DNA of 64,000 nt from Marinomonas algicola (GTDB taxonomy: Bacteria; Pseudomonadota; Gammaproteobacteria; Pseudomonadales; Marinomonadaceae). The position numbers and the translations under genes were made by a program. This document shows positions 20,992-29,583 of the stretch, piece after piece; within the stretch, counting starts at the first letter, position 1; every line of letters begins with the position of its first letter. Location: positions 3,658,001 to 3,722,000 of the forward strand of contig NZ_CP061941.1 of the NCBI RefSeq assembly GCF_014805825.1, written 5' to 3'. Below the pieces are notes generated by a model, which saw nothing but the letters and a program-made list of their open reading frames with translations, did no database searches and was not told the origin of the DNA.

Positions 20992-21231
20992 ATGAATATA
21001 CAAGAAATCATAATGGAATATTATTACATACCACCTATTTTAATGATGTGGATTCTAAAAAATAAGAACGATCACTACAAAACGCTATTTTCTATTACTT
21101 ATTCTATATTGTTTTATAGTTACTCTGATAACATCAAATTAACACTGCTTATATTTATCTTTTCTTTTTCTGTCGTTTTTGAATTTAAATTCAAAAACGT
21201 CTATTACTATTTTAAAAGACATTTCACCTAA
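20992..21231 (+). CDS. Small two-helix membrane protein, unknown function
   Basis: The product is 79 aa and very hydrophobic and AT-rich. Membrane helices lie at about residues 10-22 and 34-65 (FSITYSILFYSYSD, LTLLIFIFSFSVVFEF), ending in a basic aromatic tail (KFKNVYYYFKRHFT). No clear ribosome site is seen before ATG 20992. It follows the Gly-rich peptide gene by 75 bp and a hairpin. It could be an immunity-type membrane protein for that peptide, or simply a small orphan. No family recognised. Confidence 0.4.
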   Translation: MNIQEIIMEYYYIPPILMMWILKNKNDHYKTLFSITYSILFYSYSDNIKLTLLIFIFSFSVVFEFKFKNVYYYFKRHFT

Positions 21232-21530
21232 CTGTATTAAAGAAAAAATACACAGCAAACGCATCAACGGATGCCATGCCCTAAGTTCAGGATTAAACTA
21301 AAGGGTAATAAGGTGTATCAAACAAACAGACCTGCTGACTTCTGACCCTTGGTCTAACGTATTCCTCATCCTTGAGTTTTGTTTTTCGAGTGTAGACTGT
21401 GATCAGAGAGACGTCATTAATTCGCTGTCTTAGACTGCCGTTATCCAGTTATAACCATAACGTCTTATCTCTATAAAGGTAGAGAGTGAGTGCTGTTATT
21501 GGCTCTTTCTATAGAGATAAATAAGCGTAT
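21232..21530. other. Intergenic region with an 11-bp inverted repeat
   Basis: This 300-bp spacer contains TTATCTCTATA (21465-21475) and its exact complement TATAGAGATAA (21510-21520), 34 bp apart, just beyond the 3' end of the DUF1479 gene. It could fold as a long hairpin in that mRNA. There is no T-tract and no gene. Confidence 0.5.
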
Positions 21531-22790
21531 TTAATCACTATTAAACGCGGCTTTTCCGATAGCATTCAAATCATCCCATTGAAAGCGCCCCTGCCAATCG
21601 GCTTCATAATGCTCTTCAGGAAAGTCATCTGGTGAGCGTCCGAGCTTAAAATATTCAGCACACTGCCTGGCATAACGACGATTTTTTTCACAAGAGGGTG
21701 TTGCGGGAATATACATTACATTCCCCCAACCTTGTTGATTTTCAACTGGATCCACTCCGTGGATCATATCACAATGCCACCAAACCGAATCGCCCGCTTG
21801 CAAATCTGGAATCAACGCTTTCGCTCGCAACAAAAGGCTATGCCATTTTTTATCAATAGGCAGCACTTTACGTGGAGACACACCACATAAACTCTCCTCC
21901 GGTACATCATCAAGTAACGGTCGAATCAACAGATAGGCCATAGCGCTTGGCACAGGCACTGTAAACAACACACCTTGGTCTTGTTTAATATCACTCAGTG
22001 CCGTCCAACCTTGGAAAGTACGAAATGCCGAGCACTTGGTGGTCCCACTTTCGTACTCATTTACTTCAGGTCGATATGCCGCGTCCCAAGGATCATAAAG
22101 ATCAAAATCGCCATTCAGAAGGTGCCGAAATACTTTCTGGTAAGCCGGTAATAACCAACGTTCTAAGGCACCAGAATCCGTGTGTGGGCCCAGTCCATTC
22201 GATGTGGTCCCTGGTGGGCGACGACGAACTCTATCCGGATAAATGCAGTTTACTTTTGGATCAAACCACACTTTACCTGCTGATTCTGCTTTCCAAAATC
22301 CATTTAAAAAGACTTGAACCTGCTGCATGCGTTTACTTTGGTTTGCTTCCATCTGCGGTTTTGACCAGTAAATAGGAAAAATCTCCGGACGTGACGCAGA
22401 CAGTGTGCTAAAGAAGTCATCTCCAGGCCCTCGATACTGATTGTCAAAATCGTTGTCTTCGATATAACTTACTAAATCTTGATCCCACTGCGTTGCCATT
22501 TCTTCAGAAAAATGCTGACGAACAACTAAGCAGCCACGTTTTTTGATCCGTGATAAGACCTCAAGGCTTACTGAATTTGTCTCAATACTCTTATAGTCCA
22601 CTTCAGGCCAAGGGTTCATGCCTGCTTTTAACTCGGCTTCGATAGTATCAATCTCCATTTCTAGGTGAGCAATAATGCGATCCATTAACCCAGAAACATC
22701 ACCAATACTTTGTTTCCAATAATTTTTTGTAGCGAGAACAGCCTCAACAACATCTTCGGGGAGTGTATTTTTTATTTGTGAATTGGACAT
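21531..22790 (-). CDS. DUF1479 (YbiU-type) Fe(II)/2-oxoglutarate-dioxygenase-like protein
   Basis: The product is about 419 aa. It matches the DUF1479/YbiU family, double-stranded beta-helix proteins of the Fe(II)/2-oxoglutarate oxygenase superfamily. The metal triad is visible: HTD in GLGPHTDSGALE in the middle and a distal His in CDMIHGVDPVEN, with an upstream REGION typical of the family (RRPPGTTSNG). Substrate is unknown. ATG 22790 (or 22793) follows GAGGGT at the right distance; the longer frame to 22880 has no ribosome site and overlaps the divergent promoter. It is divergent from a ROK regulator with 140 bp between the starts, suggesting control by it. Confidence 0.85.
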   Translation of the reverse strand: MSNSQIKNTLPEDVVEAVLATKNYWKQSIGDVSGLMDRIIAHLEMEIDTIEAELKAGMNPWPEVDYKSIETNSVSLEVLSRIKKRGCLVVRQHFSEEMATQWDQDLVSYIEDNDFDNQYRGPGDDFFSTLSASRPEIFPIYWSKPQMEANQSKRMQQVQVFLNGFWKAESAGKVWFDPKVNCIYPDRVRRRPPGTTSNGLGPHTDSGALERWLLPAYQKVFRHLLNGDFDLYDPWDAAYRPEVNEYESGTTKCSAFRTFQGWTALSDIKQDQGVLFTVPVPSAMAYLLIRPLLDDVPEESLCGVSPRKVLPIDKKWHSLLLRAKALIPDLQAGDSVWWHCDMIHGVDPVENQQGWGNVMYIPATPSCEKNRRYARQCAEYFKLGRSPDDFPEEHYEADWQGRFQWDDLNAIGKAAFNSD

Positions 22791-22930
22791 CATGACCCTC
22801 TTAAGCATTAAAATTAAATAAGTAAGGTTTCCTAACTTGTTTTTCCAGAGTAATCTTGAGTGCCGTTTTTGTAAAGTCATTTTGGCATAATAAACGCATT
22901 TACGACCCGTTTAGGTTAAGGGAATTTAAA

Positions 22931-24043
22931 GTGAAACCAGCTCAATCTCATAAACCCAGTAGTCTGGCGGCCGCAACTGAACGCGCCTTTTTCCAATGCT
23001 TAAGAAAGCATGGAACACTTTCTAGAGCCAATATTGCTCAATTAACGGGGATCTCTAAACCAACAACTTCCGAAGCCGCACAAAGGTTGTTGGTTAAAAA
23101 TGTCATTGTAAGATCGTCAACTCCCGACACCAGCTCAAAACGACCTGCGATTTTATACAAGATAAATCCATTTTTTGGATGCACACTCGCTATCGCATTA
23201 GAAGAACGCTCTAGTCAGCTGCAATTACAAGATTTTCAAGGTGAGGTACTTATCAGAAAAGAGCTTAACTATTCAAATAGTCGCTCAAAACCTGAATTTT
23301 TAGCTGATTTATACCATTCAATCGATACCATCAAAGCGCAATTTGATCACCCTCTTCGGTCAATAGGCTTATCCATTGCCGCACCTATCCATCCAAAAAG
23401 CGGAACAGTAATTGATTTACCCCACCCCCCTTTCCCATTAGCACAAGGCATTAACCTTTATGAGATGTTGCAACGGCATTACCAATGCGATGTTGCCATA
23501 GACAATGATGTAAATTGGGCAACATTGGCCGAAAATCACGACCGCAATTTAAATGATTTTATGTATGTCTACCTCGGGCGAGGCATCGGCAGCGGCTTAT
23601 TTTTTGAGCATAAACTCATTCGTGGAGCAAACGGTCTAGCAGGAGAGATTGGCTATCTTAAAAATGAGGCGGGGAAAACCCTATTGGAAAGCGATTACAA
23701 TCATGCTTTTTATCAACGGGCTATAACCAATCAAATTAACACGCAAGATCCTGCTTTGGCCGCCATTCACCATGCTCTTAGCACCCTCTGTCAACTAACG
23801 GATCCTCACACGATCGTGCTTGGTGGCCCTCTATCTGCCATACCTGAAATAACAAAATCAACCCAAGAGCATTTTAGTCAAGAGCGACCTAATTGCCAGG
23901 TTACCCAAAGTCATTACAGCCACTTAGGGCCTCTGATCGGCGCCGCTCAAGGCGCTCACCAGTTATCACTCTCTAGACTGAATTTAATTGATGATAACTC
24001 AGACTCTTTCGACATGGGGTTCTCGTCTTTCAAAAACGAGTAG
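22931..24043 (+). CDS. ROK family transcriptional regulator
   Basis: The product is about 370 aa. It has an N-terminal winged helix-turn-helix (about residues 18-75: LSRANIAQLTGISKPTTSEAAQRLL) and a C-terminal ROK sugar-kinase-like domain (GLSIAAPIHPKSG, DNDVNWATLAE, YLGRGIGSGLFFEHKLIRGANGLAGEIGYL). It resembles NagC/Mlc/XylR repressors. The ROK zinc cluster (CxCGxxGCxE) that normally follows the GEIG motif is missing, which may alter ligand response. GTG 22931 is chosen because AAGGGA stands eight bases upstream; upstream codons lie in the divergent promoter. It probably regulates the DUF1479 gene across the shared spacer (inference). Confidence 0.87.
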   Translation: MKPAQSHKPSSLAAATERAFFQCLRKHGTLSRANIAQLTGISKPTTSEAAQRLLVKNVIVRSSTPDTSSKRPAILYKINPFFGCTLAIALEERSSQLQLQDFQGEVLIRKELNYSNSRSKPEFLADLYHSIDTIKAQFDHPLRSIGLSIAAPIHPKSGTVIDLPHPPFPLAQGINLYEMLQRHYQCDVAIDNDVNWATLAENHDRNLNDFMYVYLGRGIGSGLFFEHKLIRGANGLAGEIGYLKNEAGKTLLESDYNHAFYQRAITNQINTQDPALAAIHHALSTLCQLTDPHTIVLGGPLSAIPEITKSTQEHFSQERPNCQVTQSHYSHLGPLIGAAQGAHQLSLSRLNLIDDNSDSFDMGFSSFKNE

Positions 24044-24151
24044 CAAATGATTACTCATCACCGCATAAGCTCGAATATCGATAGAGAAGATCTGAGCATC
24101 ACCATCGATAACCAAAGGCATTCCATCTATGTTCTGTATTATTTTGTTATA

Positions 24152-24895
24152 TTATTTAACGTCAAATACAACACTCTTCGCGACACATTTCCTACCCTCT
24201 ATTGTTAGATTAACCGTAGCCTCTTTATTCATGTACGCAGGCCCTTTCATGTGTGAAGCAAGAGGCGGGTCTATCGTTAGCGTCTTGTCACAACGTTCAA
24301 ATAGACTTTTTTGGGTGATATTCCCTGCGTTTAACTTAAACATAATCATGCGAGAAGAATACAAACGAGCCACAAGGACGTTTATCGTACCTTCAAATTG
24401 ATAGGCGTTATATTCAGCTATTTTGTTCTGCCTTGCTTGTTCTAGCTCTTTTTTACTTGCCAGTACCTCAACGTCAGTAAATTTGCACCATCTGGCAGAG
24501 CCGCCAGTACTTGTGAGTTTAACTAGTTGACCATTTAATAACTTTAGCTTCGAACCTGCATGCTGCTCAAAAAACACCTTGGCCTCATTGATTGAAAAAT
24601 GCTTATCAAGAAAATACCCCCTGCAGTTTGCTGTCCCCGCGTCTTCCTTTTCAAGAAAATTCAATTGAATAGGTAAAGGGCGTTTCACATCAAAAACACC
24701 TAAACTCAGAGGGCGATCGACTTTAAATTGGTAACTCTGCTCCGCAACAAACTCAGGAGCAGACCATGTTTTTTCATCCTTTAGCACCCCTTGAATATCC
24801 CCGATGCTCTCTCTAGTAAGAGTGGATGTGGCACCACCTGCAAAGGTAGAAAAACTGAGAAGAGCTGACACAAACAATAACATCATCTTAAACAT
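24152..24895 (-). CDS. Exported protein of unknown function
   Basis: The product is 247 aa with a clear signal peptide (MFKMMLLFVSALLSFSTFAGG). The mature part has five cysteines (CRGYF, WCKF, ERCDKT, RKCVAK) consistent with disulfides in the periplasm. It reads as a two-domain beta-rich protein with a helical linker (SKKELEQARQNKIAEYNAYQFEG near residue 148-170) joining two similar-looking halves. I recognise no family. It is a lone gene; neighbours give no hint. Confidence 0.7.
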   Translation of the reverse strand: MFKMMLLFVSALLSFSTFAGGATSTLTRESIGDIQGVLKDEKTWSAPEFVAEQSYQFKVDRPLSLGVFDVKRPLPIQLNFLEKEDAGTANCRGYFLDKHFSINEAKVFFEQHAGSKLKLLNGQLVKLTSTGGSARWCKFTDVEVLASKKELEQARQNKIAEYNAYQFEGTINVLVARLYSSRMIMFKLNAGNITQKSLFERCDKTLTIDPPLASHMKGPAYMNKEATVNLTIEGRKCVAKSVVFDVK

Positions 24896-25092
24896 TTATT
24901 ACTCCATATAAATTAGTCATAGATTACATTAAACTACCTTCCACAGGTTAAAAGTTTAACCCTGTAGCGGCATAACAAGGCTGTAAAATCATTCATTCTC
25001 AGCCCATTGAATTAATATAAACCCACAATATTTTAACTAGATCCAGGTTTCAATAAGTGATTTTATGTTCAACAGCAGATTGATGTTATTGA
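24896..25092. other. Spacer before pseudogene
   Basis: Promoter region of the exported-protein gene on the left; otherwise nothing seen. Confidence 0.4.
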
Positions 25093-25411
25093 ACCGTAGG
25101 TGATGTCGCCGTCATGATGAACACTCTAGGTAACAATGCAGCCCAACAACGAGCTAACGATATTAATGATGTCATCGCGACACCAGAATGTTCGGAGCTC
25201 AACATAGTTTTTGAGGAATCTGCAAACTTTACTCGAACAGAAGGCAACGATATAATTGCTGACTGCAGGTATCATATTTGATGCAGTAATCGCCAATAAT
25301 GATGAAATCACCATTCGAGCAATGAAAGCAGGCGATCTCGATGCGACAGCTCAAGGTAAAGAAGCAATGCAAACTCGGCTTAAGCTGATGAAAGGTGAAG
25401 AGGTCGATTAA
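25093..25411 (+). pseudogene. Remnant of a sugar/inositol ABC transporter substrate-binding protein
   Basis: The plus strand encodes, in two frames, the C-terminal half of a ribose/inositol-type periplasmic binding protein. Frame 1 (25093-25281) reads VGDVAVMMNTLGNNAAQQRA and later NFTRTEGNDIIAD, then hits TGA. A second frame (from 25268) continues GIIFDAVIANNDE, then jumps, after an apparent deletion of about 30 codons, to AMKAGDLDATAQGKEAM and ends KLMKGEEVD-stop at 25411. The N-terminal half is gone. This order and wording match the hinge and C-lobe of type I sugar-binding proteins. At least one frameshift and two deletions show it is dead. Confidence 0.75.
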
Positions 25412-25782
25412 AAAGTGTGGATTCCTTTTGAACTCGTCACGTCAAGCACTATGTACGAGTACATCAAGCTTAGCTAGTTTTCGATTTGTTCGCTTCCTCG
25501 AACACACATTGGCTTCGCGCGTCAAAAAAAAAGTGCGGTTTTTTATTTTTACTAAGCCTTTCTCCACTTATTAATTCTATCTTTCCACTTACTACCTATA
25601 ACTAAAGAGCAATAAAATGAGCGAAATATGGAATGGATTCACTCTTTATCAACCTCGAAGCATCGGCTAAGGTTATGTTGGTTGTGAAACGCTTGCTCAG
25701 AATGCGATCATTTTTGATCACTGATAATAAAAACATTAACCAAGTCAACGCCATCAGCTGATGGACAACACAGAGGCCTATA
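25412..25782. other. Intergenic region before tctC
   Basis: 370 bp holding the promoter of the tripartite transporter. I see a GAGG ribosome site at about 25771 and an 18-codon frame at 25618 without support. No gene or strong hairpin. Confidence 0.4.
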
Positions 25783-26775
25783 ATGAAAAAAACAACAATT
25801 ACGTTACTAGCAGCACTATCCCTTTCTTCCACTTTAAGCTTTGCCGCTTACCCAAATAAAGATGTCCAAGGCATCATTCAATGGGGTGCAGGTGGTTCCA
25901 CTGACACGGTTATGCGTTCGATCTCTCCTCATGTTGAGAAAGAACTAGGCACAGACCTCATTCTAACGAACAAAACTGGCGGCGTTGGTGCGATAGCAAC
26001 GAAATACGTAAACGCAAAAAAAGCCGACGGTTACACCCTTCTAATGGGCGCTGAAAACCCTCAGATGTACAAAATTTTGGGACTTTCAGACATCGATTAC
26101 AGCGACATGATCGCTATCAACGTATTGGCACGTGGTACACCAATCATCGTGGCAAACAACGACGCGCCTTTTAACACTATGTCTGAGTTAATTGAATACA
26201 CAAAAGCGCATCCAGGCGAAGTGAAATTTGGTTCGACTGGTGCAGGTGGTCTAACGTCTATTGTGACAGCCATGCTGGATTCCCAGGTGAAACTGGATTA
26301 CATAAGTATTCCATACAATGGTGATGGCCCAGCATTAACAGCATTACAAGGTGGCGCTATTGATGTAATGCCTGCCGTATTAGGCGCAACAATCGAGCAA
26401 ATCAAAGCTGGCCGAATGAAAGCCATCAGCTTGGTTGATGTTGAGTCTAACAAGTTACTGCCAAACCTTGCACCAATCACCGACACATTGCCAGGCATGA
26501 AATCTTACCTACCATGGGGGCCTTTCTTTGGCATATTCGCCAAAAAAGGAACGCCTGATGACGCCGTTGAAAAATTGCAAGCGGCATTCCAAAAAGCCGC
26601 TTACAACAAAGACTTCATCGATCTAATGCAAAAACGCGGTTTCACTATAATGAATATTTCGGGCGAAGAAGCGGATTACTTCCTAGAAGCTTACCGCTCA
26701 ACGTCATCATGGTTAGTACACGACGCAGGCTTTAGTAAGTTTTCCCCTGAAGAGTTTGGTATCCGTAAACCATAA
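25783..26775 (+). CDS. tctC: Tripartite tricarboxylate transporter substrate-binding protein TctC
   Basis: The product is 330 aa with a signal peptide (MKKTTITLLAALSLSSTLSFAA). It is a TctC/Bug-family periplasmic receptor: an N-terminal YPNKDVQGIIQWGAGGSTDTVMR stretch whose GAGGSTD loop binds the carboxylate, then GSTGAGGLTSIVTAML, YNGDGPALTALQGGAIDVMPA, and a C-terminal helix pair. It is the first gene of tctCBA, with an AGAGG ribosome site. The ligand is probably an organic acid. Its nearness to the dehydroshikimate dehydratase suggests an aromatic-pathway hydroxy acid such as quinate or shikimate, but that is context only. Confidence 0.92.
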   Translation: MKKTTITLLAALSLSSTLSFAAYPNKDVQGIIQWGAGGSTDTVMRSISPHVEKELGTDLILTNKTGGVGAIATKYVNAKKADGYTLLMGAENPQMYKILGLSDIDYSDMIAINVLARGTPIIVANNDAPFNTMSELIEYTKAHPGEVKFGSTGAGGLTSIVTAMLDSQVKLDYISIPYNGDGPALTALQGGAIDVMPAVLGATIEQIKAGRMKAISLVDVESNKLLPNLAPITDTLPGMKSYLPWGPFFGIFAKKGTPDDAVEKLQAAFQKAAYNKDFIDLMQKRGFTIMNISGEEADYFLEAYRSTSSWLVHDAGFSKFSPEEFGIRKP

Positions 26776-26855
26776 GAATACCGTTCTTCACTTTATCTAG
26801 ACGCGCCTTACTTTACGGTGAGCGCGTCACATTTTTTGTTTTATCTGGAGTTTTA

Positions 26856-27371
26856 ATGTCCAGTCAGTCCCCTTTAATAAAAACCAGAAAGCCAGGCGAA
26901 CTCTTATTTTGTTTTCTGCTTGTGATGGGCAGTACCTACCTATTTTGGCAAGCCTATAATATTTCTGGTCTCAGCTCGTTAAGTTCTCCTGGTGCTTTCC
27001 CACTTGCTGCGGCCGCTGTCATGGTATTGGCGTCTTGTGTGGCTTTTTTGAATACCTTGAAGTCACCAGCAGCCGAAGGCGTTAGGTTCGTTTATCACTG
27101 TTTCCCTCCTGTCATCGCTATCATCATGGCCTTAATATTGGTCTACTCCATTGTGCTCGACAGCTTAGGGTTCATTCTTTCCAGTTTTGCCTTTCTGTTC
27201 ATCTCTATCCAATTTTTGTATCGACGTAGCGTTCTCACGACACTCACCATTACACTGCTGTCACTGATTGTCGTTTACATTGTGTTCCGTCTCGTGTTTC
27301 AGGTTGTCTTGCCAGAAGGCATCGTTCCCGAGCGTGAAATTCTGTCCGTTATAGAATCTTTGTGGAGATAG
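26856..27371 (+). CDS. tctB: Tripartite tricarboxylate transporter small permease TctB
   Basis: The product is 171 aa with four hydrophobic segments (about 17-36, 45-66, 85-120 and 128-150), the TctB arrangement. The segment GLSSLSSPGAFPLAAAAVM near residue 38 is typical of the family. It sits between tctC (80 bp) and tctA (7 bp), so it is co-transcribed. It is the small inner-membrane subunit that pairs with TctA in Na+- or H+-driven uptake. Confidence 0.9.
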   Translation: MSSQSPLIKTRKPGELLFCFLLVMGSTYLFWQAYNISGLSSLSSPGAFPLAAAAVMVLASCVAFLNTLKSPAAEGVRFVYHCFPPVIAIIMALILVYSIVLDSLGFILSSFAFLFISIQFLYRRSVLTTLTITLLSLIVVYIVFRLVFQVVLPEGIVPEREILSVIESLWR

Positions 27372-27378
27372 CCATTTT

Positions 27379-28887
27379 ATGGATGCTTTAAATTATTTCG
27401 CCATGTCTTGGCTGTCACCTGAACTGCTGGGGCTAACGGCTCTTGGTACTTTTTTAGGTATTTATGTTGGCGCTATTCCCGGCTTATCGGTCACTATGGC
27501 CGTGTCTATTCTTATTTCGTTTACCTTTTCTTGGGACGTCAATTACGCGTTGTGCTTAATGGTCGGCGTCTATATGGGCGGCGTTTATGGTGGGTCTCGT
27601 ACTGCCATTCTCCTCAACATCCCGGGGGCACCTTCTGCGATTGCCACGGCATTGGATGGGTATCCGTTGGCGAAAAAAGGCTTAGCCGGTGAAGCAATTG
27701 GATTGTCTACCGTGATGTCTGTTGTCGGCGGTTTTGTTGGTATTATTGTGCTTGCGCTTTCTGCACCAACGATCAGCGAGTTTGCCATCACCTTTCAACC
27801 ACGTGATTACATGATGTTAGGTGTGTTAGGCATTATGCTGGTAGGGTCTTTATCTGGCAGCAGTCTAGCAAGAGGCGTTTTTGCTGGAGCATTAGGTCTG
27901 TTGATCGGCACGGTGGGTTTGGACCCTATGACAGCCGAGGAGCGCTTTACTTATGGCGTGGTTGAGCTGTGGGACGGTATCAATCCGGTTGCCGTCATGA
28001 TCGGTATGTTTGGTATTTCAGAGGCCTTACATCAGTTACACAACATGAATAAAGCCGTGGTGAAACAGAAGATATCTCGCATCATTCCCAAATGGTCTGA
28101 CGTGAAAAAATACATGCCGTTGAGCCTGCAAACGTCTTTTATTGGCGTCATCGTGGGGGCATTACCGGGCACAGGTGGTGACATTGCTTCACTGATGGCG
28201 TATGACCACGCAAAACGTGTCACCAAGAACCCAAAAGTGCCTTTTGGGGAAGGAGCAAAAGAAGGCTTAATTGCGCCAGAAGCAGCCAACAACGCCGCGG
28301 TGGGTGGCGCTTATATTCCAATGCTTACGCTGGGTATTCCGGGCGACGCGGTAACCGCGGTCTTCATTGGTGCTTTGTTTATTCATGGCTTAAACCCTGG
28401 ACCTTTATTGCTGGTTGAACAACCCCATATGTTCTGGTTTACCGTTGGCAACCTAACACTGGCCAACATTTTCGTACTCATTTTTGGCCTAACAGGCATC
28501 AAGCTGTTTTCTAAAATTGTGGAGTGTCCAAAAGGGATATTGATTCCGCTTATTTTCCTATTGTCTATTGTGGGGGCTTATGCAATCAATAATTCCGTCA
28601 CAGACATTTGGTGGATGCTGGCATTTGGGGTGTTTGGCTATTTCATGCGTCTTTACGCCTTCCCTGTTGGCCCTGTAATTTTAGGGGTTATTTTGAGTTC
28701 ACTAACAGATGAAAACTGGCGACGTGCTATTTTGTCTGAACGTGGCAGCGTAGGTGATTTGTTTATCAATTTATTCCACAGCCCTCTTTCCACTGTTCTC
28801 TTTAGTGTGATTGTGCTGATCCTGTTTACTCAGTCTCCAATTTGGACGAAATGGCTAAGAGACAAAATTTTCCACCCTTCTCATTAA
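27379..28887 (+). CDS. tctA: Tripartite tricarboxylate transporter large permease TctA
   Basis: The product is 502 aa with about 11-12 membrane helices and the conserved TctA loops: GAIPGLSVTMAVSILISFTF near the N-terminus, GGSRTAILLNIPGAPSAIATALDGYP, and the second repeat GALPGTGGDIASLMAYDHAKR with EAANNAAVGGAYIPMLTLGIPGD. It forms the transport channel of the tctCBA system. The start at 27379 lies 7 bases after tctB. Length and motifs are complete. The gene's last bases overlap a faint minus-strand oxidoreductase remnant. Confidence 0.93.
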   Translation: MDALNYFAMSWLSPELLGLTALGTFLGIYVGAIPGLSVTMAVSILISFTFSWDVNYALCLMVGVYMGGVYGGSRTAILLNIPGAPSAIATALDGYPLAKKGLAGEAIGLSTVMSVVGGFVGIIVLALSAPTISEFAITFQPRDYMMLGVLGIMLVGSLSGSSLARGVFAGALGLLIGTVGLDPMTAEERFTYGVVELWDGINPVAVMIGMFGISEALHQLHNMNKAVVKQKISRIIPKWSDVKKYMPLSLQTSFIGVIVGALPGTGGDIASLMAYDHAKRVTKNPKVPFGEGAKEGLIAPEAANNAAVGGAYIPMLTLGIPGDAVTAVFIGALFIHGLNPGPLLLVEQPHMFWFTVGNLTLANIFVLIFGLTGIKLFSKIVECPKGILIPLIFLLSIVGAYAINNSVTDIWWMLAFGVFGYFMRLYAFPVGPVILGVILSSLTDENWRRAILSERGSVGDLFINLFHSPLSTVLFSVIVLILFTQSPIWTKWLRDKIFHPSH

Positions 28888-29000
28888 TCCAGAACAATCT
28901 TGCCATGGACGGCATGACCGCTTCCCTTTCTTTTTAAGAACTCTCCACACGCCTGAACGCCCCACCATTCTAAATTCGCCATCATTTTTCCCATTACCCG
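28884..29000 (-). pseudogene. Possible C-terminal remnant of a quinone-oxidoreductase-like dehydrogenase
   Basis: The minus strand reads GEFLKRKGSGHAVHGKIVLD-stop, recalling the HxxGKIVL tail of zinc-type alcohol dehydrogenases and quinone reductases. No start or Rossmann part remains. It is short and the resemblance is limited, so this is a tentative call. The remaining sequence to about 29190 holds nothing I can name. Confidence 0.25.
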
Positions 29001-29221
29001 CAAAAATGTCTCAAAATGAGGCAAACACACTCATAAATATTGGGCTTTCCAGCTGTCCGTAACAATACGAAGCCGAAGTGTGGATGCTAAAATGCGAGTT
29101 AAAACGAACGTCGTGGGTAATGGGTCTTTTATCACATACATCCAACATGGCCAAACGGGGCTAGAGAAGTAATTTTAGACTCAGCAAAAAACAGCTATTA
29201 GGCTGATTTTCTGCCGCAGAT

Positions 29222-29491
29222 TTGACGTCCAGAATGGTACTACGAGCCACCAAGTCACCTGCAGAAGAGCGTGGATTATTTGATGATACAATAACAGATT
29301 AAGCCCTTTTAAACGGTATGCTCAAGCACCCCATCTTAATGAATCGCTCCATAATTTTCTCGCCAAACGGCGTTAAACTCTGTAGACCAAGTGAGTATGT
29401 GCTCAATTTACTCGATCAATGGCGAAAAGACCCCTATTACAAAGAAGAGGGTGCAGTGGTTATAGATGAACACGAAAATAGAGCGTTATAA
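29222..29491 (+). pseudogene. Remnant of ArsC-family arsenate reductase
   Basis: In one frame the plus strand encodes the C-terminal half of a glutaredoxin-type ArsC: MVLRATKSPAEERGLFDD, then an in-frame TAA (29300-29302), then MLKHPILMNRS and GVKLCRPSEYVLNLLDQ, ending at TAA 29491. The HPILMNRP- and LCRPSE-like motifs carry the active-site arginines of ArsC. The N-terminal thioredoxin-fold start with the catalytic Cys is missing, and the nonsense codon (probably GAA to TAA) interrupts the rest. Confidence 0.75.
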
Positions 29492-29493
29492 AT

Positions 29494-29532
29494 AAAAAAG
29501 CCGGAGGAAGTTGCCTTCCTCCGGCATAATTT
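29494..29532 (-). terminator. Terminator of the dehydroshikimate dehydratase gene
   Basis: GCCGGAGGAAG (29500-29510) and CTTCCTCCGGC (29515-29525) form a perfect 11-bp stem with a TTGC loop. The A-run at 29494-29499 is a T-tract on the minus strand, about 60 bp after the stop of the dehydratase gene. Confidence 0.9.
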
Positions 29533-29583
29533 CCTCACAAAAGGGCACACTTAAAATACCTCTTCCCCCGCCATGACAATGAT

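Noticed and set aside
25618..25671. 18-codon frame (MSEIWNGFTLYQ...) before tctC
   Set aside because: Too short, no ribosome site, and no sign of an attenuator; probably chance.
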